This document shows, one piece after another, positions 32,850 through 43,233 of a DNA stretch of 64,000 nucleotides. This stretch comes from Heterotrichella gracilis (lineage: Eukaryota; Sar; Xanthophyceae; Tribonematales; Xanthonemataceae). How positions within the stretch are numbered: the first letter of the stretch is position 1; each line of letters begins with the position of its first letter. The stretch is from contig JAULBX010000448.1 in assembly GCA_032358255.1 (NCBI GenBank), positions 95,359 through 159,358 of the forward strand, given 5' to 3'. The notes beneath the pieces are model-generated. The model was not told the origin of the DNA. It searched no databases and worked only from the letters and a program-made list of their open reading frames with translations. The position numbers were made by a program, and so were the translations under genes.

Positions 32850-34648
32850 CCTTTCCTGCAGTAGCAAAAGCTGGGGGATGCGCAGCTGGTGGTTACCCTC
32901 TCAAACACTAGCTGCCTCAACAAGCGGCCCTGAGGCAGGACAAGTGGTGATAATGACAGACAACTAAACCAAAACCCTAAACCCTAAACCTTGCAAAGAG
33001 GGTACCCTTTGCAGCAGGGGCTGCAGGCAGGACAGCGCACTGCAGCTCTCAAGGATAGCGGTGGGTGCGAGATACGGATGTGCCCATAGCTGACGCTGCC
33101 GTTCAGAACATTGATGGTATCTTGCAATGATTTTGTCCATTTCCTTGCACTAGATCTGGGTGCTGACGCTATTGGTGGAGCACAACTAGTACAGCAAGTT
33201 GTCCTAGGTTTGATGTGGGTGTGAGTTTGTGAGGAGTTGTGGGTGAGCCCTTAGGGGACAGGAGTTTGTGTGCGTGTGGGTGGGAGTGTAGGCGGCGGAT
33301 AAATACCAGGTCTGGGCACATGCGCACCTTGGGTTAATTGGTTGCAGGTGCAGTATGGGGTAGATCTAGACATGCCATGCAACATTTGTGCGTCATGTCT
33401 GTCGTTGGTTAATAACATTGACACGTTACAAAAAATATGCGTAATGGTTCTAAAAAACTGCACGGAGGCCTCAAACTGTTGTTTCAACTCTTATTACAAG
33501 GCGTTTGCCACCCAGAACTGCACTGCTGCACCAAGGGTTGTCCACCAAGGTGCATACCCAGGTTTGGCACTGCCAGTGATTGACAATAGGGCACTGGCTG
33601 GCGCCCTGAGCGGCTTGGTCGCCAACCACTTGAAATAAAGTTGCAAACTATAGCCTTTCTTCATTGTCACAATCTTCAAGATATCTGAGGCAGTGCCACA
33701 TTGATGCTGGCGCCTAGGTTTGGGCTGGCGTCTCCTCTTTGACGCTTTGGCCTGCTGCTTAGTCTTAAAACCAACTAAACTTCATATTGGAACTGCAATG
33801 CAAACCTCTTGACAGCCAGCACAACTGGCTGTCAGAATGGGTAATATTATTTGAGCAAAACTGGTCCCAATATTATTGACCCTAAGGGTTATCAGCCTGA
33901 ATTGTGTTGATCAACACCAGTCGGGGAATTTCTGAAGGTCAACCTGTCGCCCAGGACAAGAAAGGCCTCCAGAACGAACCAATTACTGCCGGGTGCATCC
34001 TATTCCTACTTTGGTCCTACTAAGGTACTCCAAGGTCGCCCTGCATGCACGTTGGTGTGCCGAAGGGAGCTTGCACGCCCAACAGAGAGTGGCAACGACG
34101 ACAACCATCACCACAACCTGTGTGTGCACTGGTATTAGTCCAACGTCTGCCACCCCAAACATCACAGCACCTGCCGCAACCTGAGGTGCGCCCGTCTGTC
34201 CACCCATATGCATGCATGCGAGGACCGGCGCTGACACCTTGGTGGGCTCATTCCTGAGCAGTTATCGACCGTTGTATTTGTGCTTGATGTGTTGTCCTTG
34301 GTACCAGCAACGTGCCTGTAGCGGCCTCGCCGATCTGAACACTTATGCATGCATGTAAGTTGATGCATGCATGCACATGGGCGGTCGCACCGGGCATACG
34401 CTTGGCCAGCACGCTACCTACAGCACCAACTTTGGTTTTTACAGTGACGTTGCTACAGGAGCTGTTGCGTTCTCAATATCTTTGTCCATACTTGAGGCAT
34501 ACACCCTTACAAGGGTCGTAATTGGCAGGCACTTTAAACGCCACCCGCCGCTTCCTCTGCAGTGCTGGGGGCTTGGCACTGAATGTGCGCCTGAATGTCA
34601 CTTGGCCTGCCCCCCGCAGGTTGTGTGCCCCCTCCCCAAACCGTCACC
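32850..34648. other. Intergenic region between the MYND pair and the F-box array
   Basis: Contains CCCTAAA motifs at 32974-32990 and a cysteine-rich open segment (33342-33638, listed separately). ATGC repeats lie near 34205 and 34345. The last 50 bp hold the acceptor-like leader shared by all F-box array genes. Confidence 0.5.
33350..33638 (+). CDS. Possible cysteine-rich exon, unrecognised
   Basis: After an acceptor-like TTGCAG (33344-33349) an open stretch of about 95 codons encodes a protein with at least eight cysteines (CNICASC, CVMVLKNC, NCCFNSYY, QNC) and a more neutral C-terminus, ending at TAA 33636-33638. No start exon was found and I recognise no family. It could be the last exon of a small secreted cysteine-rich protein, a gene remnant, or a chance open frame. 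Confidence 0.25.
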
Positions 34649-35980
34649 ATGGCCGAGTCGAGCACGCGGTCCAGCGCCAGCATCCAGCATCTGCCAGACC
34701 CCATCCTGCAGGAGGTGCTGGGGCGCCTGCCTGTGGTACAACGCATACACGCTCAGGAGGTGTGCAAGCGCTGGTGGGCGGCCCTGCAGGGGCCCAGCGC
34801 AGCCTGGGGTATCATACGGATGACCTCGTTTCAGTACAACTTGGTGGGATTTCTCATGCAGAGAGGGACCCAGACCACATCCTGGCAAGCGCGCTGCCAG
34901 GCTCGTCTCACAGCAAGAGCAGCAGCAGCCACCCCCCCTGCCACATCCACACCCGCCACCAGCACCAGCCTGCTTCCCAGGCTGGCTCTCACACACACCC
35001 TCGACCTCAAAGGACACGTTTCCTACCTGCCTCTCCTTCGGGCCGCCAGCGCCGCCCACTTGCGCCATCTGCATGGCGTAATGGTGCATGGGGCAGAGGG
35101 GCGAGACTCCACGCCAGCCTTGGCAGCGCTGTGTGCCCTGACTGGCCTGGAGACCCTGGTGCTGGGGTGCGAGTGGAAGGAACAGGCGCTGCCAGCTAGC
35201 AGCAGTTCAGGCACCTTACACGCTCTCTCGGGCCTGGGACAGCTGGCGTGCCTCCAGCGGTTTGACTTCCAGCTGACAAGCGAGTACTGTGAGTGGACTC
35301 ACAGTGACATGGCTGGCCTAGCATCCCTTGCCAGCCTCCGGACCAAATGCTTGGTCAACCTCTCGCTGCCCCTTAACGCCGTCCCTCACCTACCCCCGCT
35401 GCCCGGCCTGCGTTGGCTGCGGATCGATGCGGACAGGTACAAGATACCTGGTAGTGGCGGGTGGGTGGAGGCACTGGCACCCATGGAGGGCTTGGAGTCG
35501 ATGGTATTGGATGCTTACGAGGTATACGAGGGCTACGAGAATGGCCCTGGTGGTTATGGATGGGACATGGCGCAGCTTGTGGGGCTGACCCGGCTGGTCA
35601 TCCGGGTTGCGAACGCGGTTTCCCCCCCAATTATCAGCTGGCCAACCTCGCTCAGGGTGCTGGATGTCCATGCTAGCTGGAAGCAAACAGACGAGAACAT
35701 CTTTTTTGACGACATGGATCCTGTGGTTGACGCCCCCCTCCAGGCGCTCACCCAGCTCACGTACCTCCGGCTGCCAATCAGCTCCCAATTAGACTTGAAG
35801 GAGATGCTGTCTGGGTTGGTGTCCCTGAAGGCGCTGCATCTGGATAATGCATGGTGGATTGATGAAGAGGGGAATGCCAGACATAGTGAAGATGAAAACT
35901 ACATTCATCCAACCCTGCCCAGTTTGAAGTCGTACTCCATCATCCATCCAACTGGGTGGACAACAAAGTTTAGTTGGTAG
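34649..35980 (+). CDS. F-box/LRR protein, array copy 1
   Basis: Single coding exon, 443 aa, from ccATGG. The F-box is near residues 11-55 (IQHLPDPILQEVLGRLPVV, VCKRWWAALQGPSAAWG). About eight degenerate leucine-rich segments follow, such as LAALCALTGLETLVLGCEW, LPGLRWLRIDA and LQALTQLTYLRLPI. It ends ..TKFSW-TAG-TGA. F-box proteins of this layout select substrates for SCF ubiquitin ligases; the target is unknown. A leader acceptor (CCCCGCAG|GTTGTGT) about 30 bp before the ATG is conserved in all four copies, implying a shared 5' UTR intron. Confidence 0.88.
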   Translation: MAESSTRSSASIQHLPDPILQEVLGRLPVVQRIHAQEVCKRWWAALQGPSAAWGIIRMTSFQYNLVGFLMQRGTQTTSWQARCQARLTARAAAATPPATSTPATSTSLLPRLALTHTLDLKGHVSYLPLLRAASAAHLRHLHGVMVHGAEGRDSTPALAALCALTGLETLVLGCEWKEQALPASSSSGTLHALSGLGQLACLQRFDFQLTSEYCEWTHSDMAGLASLASLRTKCLVNLSLPLNAVPHLPPLPGLRWLRIDADRYKIPGSGGWVEALAPMEGLESMVLDAYEVYEGYENGPGGYGWDMAQLVGLTRLVIRVANAVSPPIISWPTSLRVLDVHASWKQTDENIFFDDMDPVVDAPLQALTQLTYLRLPISSQLDLKEMLSGLVSLKALHLDNAWWIDEEGNARHSEDENYIHPTLPSLKSYSIIHPTGWTTKFSW

Positions 35981-36149
35981 TGAAATGTTTTTTTGGGACA
36001 TCAACCAGTTGACACTCTGCTGCAGTGGTGATGTACTGTGATGGTTTGCCAACGTGTGCAGAACTGTATTATTTTTGGCCCTGTGTTGCGCAGCAGCTGG
36101 GAACGTGAATTAATTAAATGTGTATGGATAATTTTGCAGCAAATGTGGA

Positions 36150-36330
36150 GAAGAAGTGTGTGTATGTGATGGGCTTTGCAGAGATGCCGCACCATGTGGC
36201 CTGGGCTCGTTTCTCTATGTGGTGGTGGTGGGCGTTGCTGGTCAGGGTTAGCAGTTGTAGGTGTGGTCATGATGGGGGCGTCTCCTGAGCACACATTAGG
36301 TTGACAAGTAGGGCTTTCAATTTTTATAGA
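36150..36330 (+). repeat. Downstream block of F-box array unit 1
   Basis: GAGATGCCGCACCATGTGG, then TGGTGGTGGTGGGCGTTG and GATGGGGGCGTCTCCTGAGC, recur almost unchanged at 38945-39115 after copy 2. The conserved order shows that whole 2.8-kb units, not only coding regions, were duplicated. Confidence 0.9.
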
Positions 36331-36649
36331 TGATGTGCATGTGCAAGGAGGTGCTGGTGCTGAATGCAGGGCCGTGGGCGAGCACGTTAATGTTCAGTAA
36401 TCTTAATCATAATCATGCCCTGGCGCGCCATGGCGTCCTTAATGTTCCTGCGCGTCACTTCAAAGTAAATTAATGAGATAAGATGGATGCCCGCTTATCG
36501 CATGCATTCTTGAACTGCCTGCTGGCGTGGCAAGTTGCAGGCCTGCAAGCTATGTCCCTTGCTAGATAATGCCTTTGACATAAGGAAAATACAAAAAGAT
36601 ATTCCTTTATTCCACAAGTGTATACGAATCCTACAAAACCTGGTTGCTA

Positions 36650-36960
36650 GCATAGTCTTGGCGCAGGAATATAAACCTGGCACCCACATATGACAACCCT
36701 GAAGGTATTCTGCTGTGCTTTTCTGTGCTACGGGTGGTGGTAGCTGGTGTGCCTGTTGGATTGTCACTGGGGAGCTGCAGCCTGCTGGGAGTGTGCCAGC
36801 CAGGCAGCGACGGACAACTAGCACCAAAAGGTGGGTTTGCACGGTCTTAGGTTTCAAATGCACGTTCCCACCCTCGAACAGCAAGATGTCCCGGGCCTCC
36901 TATTCACGCAAACGCATGCATGCATCCACCAGCGGATCAACTTGCCACTAACACACACGC
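36650..36960 (+). repeat. Inter-gene block of F-box array unit 1-2
   Basis: About 310 bp matching 39450-39765, at a spacing of about 2.8 kb, with shared GGTGGTGGTAGCTGGTGTGC, GGCAGCGACGGACAACTAGC and GCATGCATCCACCAGCGGA. It is noncoding in all frames I could compare. Confidence 0.9.
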
Positions 36961-37399
36961 AGTCACCCTGGTTGACCATGTTGGTACAGGGCTCACTGTA
37001 TGTGTGATTAACTGATGCACGCTGAGATTTTGCAGCGCGCTGCAGCGATATCCCCCCACCCTCTGACCACCCAACATATGCATGCATTGTGGCGAGATGT
37101 ATATGCATGCATTCAGGCGTGTATGCATGCAAATGCAGGGGTGCTAGTACCTTTGCAACGGGATATCCTTCCAGCAGAGTACAGCAGTGCATGGGTTCTC
37201 AATGCCGTTGCTGCAGGAGCTGTTGAAACCCTAACCCTTTTGTCTGAGACCCTAGACCTGTCCTGGGCACACTTGTGCGTGCATTGAAAGGCGTGCCGCC
37301 CGCCCATACTTTGTGACTCGATTGTGGGTTTGGGCCTGACTGGCTGGTGGTCTGCTGCTGCAGGTCTGTGTTCCCACCCCCACCCCCACCCCTCACACC

Positions 37400-38776
37400 A
37401 TGGTCAAGTCCCGCGCCAAGGCAAAGCCACCCACCACCACCATCCACGACCTGCCAGAGCCCATCCTGCAGGAGGTGCTGGGGCGGCTGCTGTTTGTGAG
37501 GGAGCGTGTGCGTGCACAGCTGGTGTGCAGGCGCTGGCGGGCGGCGCTGCAGGGGCCCAGCGCAGCATGGGGCAGCCTAAGCACACCAAAGTATCATGCC
37601 TCTTTGATGACCTTTCTCTTGCAGAATGGGTCCCCAAGCAGGTCCCCAAGGGGGTCCCAGATCATTTCCCACAGGCAGACCCGCTCCCAGGCTTGTCTCA
37701 CAGCAACAGTAGCAGCCGCCACCCCTTCTGCCACACCCAAACCCACCACCAGCACCAGCCTGCTCTCAAGGCTGGCTCTCACACACACCCTCGACTTCCA
37801 CGGTCAGGAGGGCTACCTGCCTCTTCTTCAAGCCGCTAGCCCTGCCCACATGCGCCACCTGGGTGACATGCCAGTGCGTCTGTCAGAGAGGCAAGACGCT
37901 GAGCCAGCCTTGGCGGCGCTGTGTGCCCTGACAGGCCTGCAGACCCTCAGTATTGAGTGTGAATGGATGGGGCATGCGGCGCTGGAGGGGAGCAACTCGG
38001 GCACTTTGAGCGCATTCTCAGGACTAGGCCAGCTGGCGTGCCTCCAGAAGCTTGATTTCGACCTGACAGGCGACTGGTCTTTTGGTAATATGCCTGGCCT
38101 AGCATCCCTTTCCAGCGTGCGGACCGAGTGCTTTGTTCAACTCTCGCTGCCTATCAACGCTGTCCCTTACCTACCGCCGCTGCCCGGCCTGCGCCGGCTG
38201 TACATCAATGCAGACAGCCAGTCAATCCAGGAGTGTGAGGGGTGGGTGGAGGCACTGGTACCCATGATGCGCCTGGAGTCGCTGGACTTGGACGTGTGTG
38301 ATGTATACGAGGACTACCAGGATGCGATCGGCGACCCTGGATGGGACATGTCACAGCTGGTGGCGCTGACCCGCCTGACCATCAGCGTTGCCGATGCGCT
38401 CACCCTCCCAATCACCAGCCTGCCAGCCTCGCTAAGGAAGTTGGACGTCCACGCCAGCTGCAGCTGGCAGCAATTTGACGCCAACGGCAAGTACGCCTTT
38501 GTGGCAGAGGACATGGTGCCAGTAGTGAATATCCCCCTCCATGCGCTCACCCAGCTCACGCACCTCAGGCTGCCGATCGGTCCCCGCACGGACCTCAAGC
38601 AGACTCTGTCTGGGTTGGTGTCCTTGGAGGTGCTGGAGCTGGATTGTGCATGGTGGTGTGATGAAAACGCAGGAGATGTCAACGAAAGGGAGGACTACAG
38701 TCATCCAACCCTGCCCAGTCTGCGATCATGTACCATCATCCATTCGGCAGAGAAGACATTAACGTTTAGGTGGTAG
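37400..38776 (+). CDS. F-box/LRR protein, array copy 2
   Basis: Single coding exon, 458 aa, from accATGG. F-box: IHDLPEPILQEVLGRLLFV, VCRRWRAALQGPSAAWG. The leucine-rich body is collinear with copy 1, with the same order of segments (ALCALTGLQTLSIECEW, LGQLACLQKLDFDL, WVEALVPMMRLESLDLDV) and the C-terminal block HPTLPSLRSC ending TFRW-TAG. A hypervariable stretch lies between the F-box and the first LRR. The role is presumed as for copy 1. The two share upstream leader and downstream blocks as well as coding sequence. Confidence 0.88.
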   Translation: MVKSRAKAKPPTTTIHDLPEPILQEVLGRLLFVRERVRAQLVCRRWRAALQGPSAAWGSLSTPKYHASLMTFLLQNGSPSRSPRGSQIISHRQTRSQACLTATVAAATPSATPKPTTSTSLLSRLALTHTLDFHGQEGYLPLLQAASPAHMRHLGDMPVRLSERQDAEPALAALCALTGLQTLSIECEWMGHAALEGSNSGTLSAFSGLGQLACLQKLDFDLTGDWSFGNMPGLASLSSVRTECFVQLSLPINAVPYLPPLPGLRRLYINADSQSIQECEGWVEALVPMMRLESLDLDVCDVYEDYQDAIGDPGWDMSQLVALTRLTISVADALTLPITSLPASLRKLDVHASCSWQQFDANGKYAFVAEDMVPVVNIPLHALTQLTHLRLPIGPRTDLKQTLSGLVSLEVLELDCAWWCDENAGDVNEREDYSHPTLPSLRSCTIIHSAEKTLTFRW

Positions 38777-38944
38777 TGGTATAGGGTCCTGTGGCATCAA
38801 CCAGTTGACACTATGCTGCAGCTTGTGAGGTATTGGTGTTTGTTTGCCAGCACGTGCAGAACTGTAGTGGTTTTAGCGCTGTGTTGCGCCACAGCTGAGA
38901 ACATGAGAAGACAATACATATGGAGGGTTTTGTAATGTAGAAAA

Positions 38945-39115
38945 GCGGTGTGTGTATGTGTTGGGCTGTGCAGAGATGCCGCACCATGTGGCCTGGGCGC
39001 TTTTTCTATGTGGTGGTGGTGGGCGTTGTTTGTGCGGGGTTTCAGTTACAGGTGTGGTCGTGATGGGGGCGTCTCCTGAGCACACAGTAAGGTGAAAATT
39101 AGGGCTTTCAAGCAG
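38945..39115 (+). repeat. Downstream block of F-box array unit 2
   Basis: Counterpart of 36150-36330. Confidence 0.9.
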
Positions 39116-39449
39116 AGTCCGTAGTTTTCTACAGGTGGCATGCACAAGGCGGTGGTGCTGAGTGCAGAGCCGTGCGCAAGCAGGTCGCCCATGTTGAAGT
39201 GCTCTGGCGCGCTCTGTCGTCCCTAATCATTCTGCATGTTCAACCACTCAAATAGGATGGATGCCTGCGTATTGTACTTGTATATAATCCATGCGTTTCT
39301 TGACCTGCCTGCTGCAAGGTTTGTCCCTTGCTAGGCAATGCCTGCCTGGAAGTTACTGAAAGCATAAACAAAACCCTTCTTTTTACACCAGTATACTGCG
39401 AAACCCTACAAAACCTTTCCCCACCCCTTTTGCCGGCACAACTCTTGCC

Positions 39450-39765
39450 AGCATAGCTTGGCGCAGGAATATACCCTTGGATCCCGCATATGGCCGTATT
39501 ACTCAAGGATTCTTCTGTGCTTCTCCGCGGATACGGGTGGTGGTAGCTGGTGTGCCAAATCCACAGTCACAGTGGGAGCTACATGCCTATCGGAGCGTTT
39601 GCCCAGGCAGCGACGGACAACTAGCATTAAACGGTGCGTGTGCACGGACACTGATCCAAAGTGCCCTTTCGCACCTTCAAACAGCAGTGTGTCCCAGGCC
39701 TCCTACCCACACAAGTGCATGCATGCATCCACCAGCGGAGCAACTTGCCATTGGCACAAGCGCAG
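39450..39765 (+). repeat. Inter-gene block of F-box array unit 2-3
   Basis: Counterpart of 36650-36960, followed by the same ATGC-rich stretch and the pre-gene leader. Confidence 0.9.
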
Positions 39766-40216
39766 TCACCCTTGTTAGAACAGGGCTCGTTGTAAATGTG
39801 CTAGCGTGATGTTGGCTGGGACCAGCAGCGTGCTGCAGCGGTCTTGCCCTACCCTCCAGACCACCCACCTTATGCATGCATCGTGTCGACATATATGCGC
39901 ATGTGGGTGGCTCTCGGGTGGCGTTCCCAGGACCGTCGCCGCGGTTTTACCCTTACCAGCATGCCATAACACTGCAAGGATTTTTCAGTGCCGTTGTTAC
40001 AGGACAGGAGCTGAGCAAATGCCCTTGTAGTTGGCCTTGAAACCCCAACCCTTGCCCTGACACCCTAGGCCTGTCCTCAACACACCAGTGCCTGCGTGAA
40101 AAGGCACACTGCCTGCCCCTGCCTTGTGACTCGGTTGCGAGTTTGCGCCTGACTGGCAGCTGGTGTGCTGCTGCAGGTCTGTGTGTCCTCCCCACACCAC
40201 GGTCGTCCCTCACGCC

Positions 40217-41578
40217 ATGGCAGCAGCGCCATCCCCCACCAGCATCCACCAGCTGCCAGACCCCATCCTGCAGGAGGTGCTGGGGCAGCTGCCAGTGACA
40301 GAGCGTGTGCGCGCCCAGGCGGTGTGCAGGCGCTGGCGGACGGCGTTACAGGGGCCCAGCGCAGCATGGGGCAAGGTGCACATCGGGGGAGGGCTGGACG
40401 GCTTGGAGGTGTTGGAGGCGTGGACCCTATTGCAGAACCTACAGCGATATTGGGTGCCTTTCTTCACGGACACTGGGAACTTGGGCACATTCCAACTGTT
40501 GACATGGTCCCGCGCCCGCATAGCGGCAGCAGCAGCGGCAGCAACCAGGCTGCCCTCCACACCCACCGCCACCACCATGCGGCGTCCAAGGCTGGCCCAG
40601 ACGCACACACTCGCCCTCACCGGGCCAGTCCAGTACCTTCCCCTCCTGCATGCAGTCAGCGCCACCCACTTGCGCCACCTGGAGGGTGCGGTGGCCTGGG
40701 TGGTGCAAGGGCAGGGCTCCGTGCCGGCCCTGGCAGCGCTGTGCGCCCTGACAGGCCTGCAGACCCTCTCGCTCAAATGCGATTGGGAGGGACGCGCGGA
40801 GCCTGTGGATGGCAACGCGGGCATTGCGAGCGCGCTGGCAGGCCTTGGGCAGCTGACCTGCCTCCAGAAGCTTGACCTGGAGATGTTTGGGGAGTGGCCT
40901 GCCAGTGCCTTGGCTGGCCTATCGTCCCTCTCCAGCCTCCAGTGCACCATGGCGCTCAAGGTTGCCATCAGCATCGCCCCCCGCCTTCCGCCAATCCCCA
41001 ACCTGCGCCGGCTCCTGCTCCTGGCAGACCAAGACACCATCAAGGGTGGTGAAGGGTGGGTGGAGGCGCTGGTCCCCATGCCCCGTTTGGGATCCCTGGA
41101 GCTGCTGGTGTCGCATGTGTACGACATGCATGGGGATGTCTTTGATGGGGTTGAATGGGACTTATCACAGCTGGCGGGGCTGACGCGACTGGCGGTGTCG
41201 CTGGTGGAGTCGGTTGAGCTCCCATTCATCAGCCTGCCAACTGGGCTCAAAGAGTTGGAATTCCAAGCGCGCTCGGAGACATGTGTTTTGGACCCTGAGT
41301 GCATGATTCCACATCTGGGTGACATCATGCGGCCGCTCACCCAGCTCACGTACCTGGAGCTGCCCATCATCTCCAACACCAATGTCCAGGAGACGCTGGC
41401 TGGGTTGGTGTCTTTGGTGAAGCTGAAACTGGATAACGGATGGTGGTGGGAGAATTTGGGAGACGACGCGGAGTATTCTCAAAGTTGTAATGGGGACCAC
41501 AGCCTGCAAGGCTTGCCCAATTTGGCGTCCTTGTCCTACGTCCACCCCTTTGGCGCAACAACGTTTGCTCTCAAGTGA
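40217..41578 (+). CDS. F-box/LRR protein, array copy 3
   Basis: Single coding exon, 453 aa, from gccATGG. F-box: IHQLPDPILQEVLGQLPVT, VCRRWRTALQGPSAAWG. It is the most divergent between the F-box and the first LRR. The LRR core keeps the family pattern (ALCALTGLQTLSLKCDW, LGQLTCLQKLDLEM, LPPIPNLRRLLLLAD) but the C-terminus differs (NLASLSYVHPFGATTFALK-TGA). A 390-codon antisense open frame across it is a composition shadow. The role is presumed SCF substrate receptor. Confidence 0.87.
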   Translation: MAAAPSPTSIHQLPDPILQEVLGQLPVTERVRAQAVCRRWRTALQGPSAAWGKVHIGGGLDGLEVLEAWTLLQNLQRYWVPFFTDTGNLGTFQLLTWSRARIAAAAAAATRLPSTPTATTMRRPRLAQTHTLALTGPVQYLPLLHAVSATHLRHLEGAVAWVVQGQGSVPALAALCALTGLQTLSLKCDWEGRAEPVDGNAGIASALAGLGQLTCLQKLDLEMFGEWPASALAGLSSLSSLQCTMALKVAISIAPRLPPIPNLRRLLLLADQDTIKGGEGWVEALVPMPRLGSLELLVSHVYDMHGDVFDGVEWDLSQLAGLTRLAVSLVESVELPFISLPTGLKELEFQARSETCVLDPECMIPHLGDIMRPLTQLTYLELPIISNTNVQETLAGLVSLVKLKLDNGWWWENLGDDAEYSQSCNGDHSLQGLPNLASLSYVHPFGATTFALK

Positions 41579-43233
41579 TACGTCTCCGTGGCAGCATTCA
41601 ATTATGTCTAGGCTGGTAGATTTCTATCAGTTATGTACTATATTCATTGGATTGCATTACCAGTGTTGTTACCTGTGGGCGTTCCCTTTCTTTTGTACAC
41701 GGCAATCAGAAGTGCTGGCGAGCTATTTTTTTGGTTTGTTTGTTAGTGTTGCGCTCCTTGCAATCTGTACAAAAAATAGGATAAGATAAAATGGAAAAAT
41801 ACCACACCAGTGCTGTATGCTGCACATTGCGCCCTCTTGCCTACCGCATGCGTGCATAACACACGCCTGTAAGTTGTATTCTTGCAATGGCTGAAACAGG
41901 AGTTCAACAAAAATAAAGATAAAACGTTCTCACTAAATAAGGTGAGCACCTAATAGGGCACTGGGAATGCACTCCTCAGCAAATCTCTCACCTTGCCCTC
42001 CAAGGCTGAAGCAGTTGCCACCATTAGCTGTTGGGCATCTAGTCTTGGCCTCTGGCTGGTAGGCTGACAGACTGGGTGACTGGAAGATAGGGCGCTGGGT
42101 GACGGTAGGGATGCAATGCCATTGCATCGGCTATGCATCCACTGGCAGTTTTTCTTCTTGTGCATGCAGGCGTTTGCCATCCGGTGCCTGGGACCAGACC
42201 CTAAAGACCCTAGCTGAAACCCTAAACAATAAGTAGAATATAAATAGTTGGTATATTGGCAAACCACGCCTGGTGCACCACGAAGTCAGGTTTGGCGCCA
42301 CTATCATAGTGACTACGTTGCCCAGCAGTATGCAGCCGGCACATACTGTTGGTGCACGATATATCGTTACATCCTGTCGACTGTAGTCTTAGCCCCAGCC
42401 CCCACACAGCCAGGCAGCGCGACACCAAGGATACAGCGATACCAAGGGTTCGTGATAGGGCCTTCCCCAGCCAGGCAGCGACACATACAGGCTTGGTTGT
42501 ACCCGTTTGTCGATAAAGCTTGCCACCACCCACCACCACCATTGCTAAGGTGCGCCCGTTTACTCCTGCTAAACCCAAGATCTTGGATATGTTCACCTGG
42601 GATATACGATAGTGACACCAAGGTTTGAGCCCACACTGTGGTATAACCGCAATGACTCTCTCGGCCAGTCAGTTCATGTGTATAAGGTGTGTTGCAGTGC
42701 TGTCACGGTGGCACCCACCAGCTCTGTGTCATCCTTTGAAATGGATGTTATGCTTGCCTCTATATGCATGCATATGGCAATCCACGTTAACACAAGTGTA
42801 TGGTACCGCCAGAGTTGCAGTCGACCTTGCAGATATTGCAGCACCCAATTTTATTTTGGCAGACTCTTAATCCCGTTTTCCCTTTTTAATTTGGTTACAG
42901 AAATAAGAACCATATATATATCAAGATCCCTCATTACAGCGGCACGGCGCGCGCAGACCCATGGGTGCCATTACCCTTCAACGTAGCATACATTTTAATA
43001 TCCCAATTTATTTCGCAGTCTTTGAACATGTCCACCACCTAGGTCATACCCGATAGATGGGTAAAACAGTGCACAGACCAGATGTCCACCTACCCCTTGG
43101 GAGGCACATGGAAGCAAGCACTCTCAAGCACTGCCTGCCACTTCTCAGCAGTGCTGGTGGCTCAGTAGTGGAAGTATACATGACTGACTGACGGTCTGCC
43201 CCCGCAGGTTGTGTCCTTTTCCCTATTCCCGCC
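41579..43233. other. Spacer between F-box copies 3 and 4
   Basis: No gene seen. It lacks the full inter-gene blocks of units 1 and 2. Short GCCAGGCAGCG matches remain at 42408 and 42470. AT-rich at 41740-41945. The F-box leader acceptor lies at 43200-43207. Confidence 0.5.

Noticed and set aside
40210-41382. 390-codon open frame on the minus strand
   Set aside because: It is the antisense shadow of F-box copy 3, created by its GC-biased codons. The sense frame has the family match.
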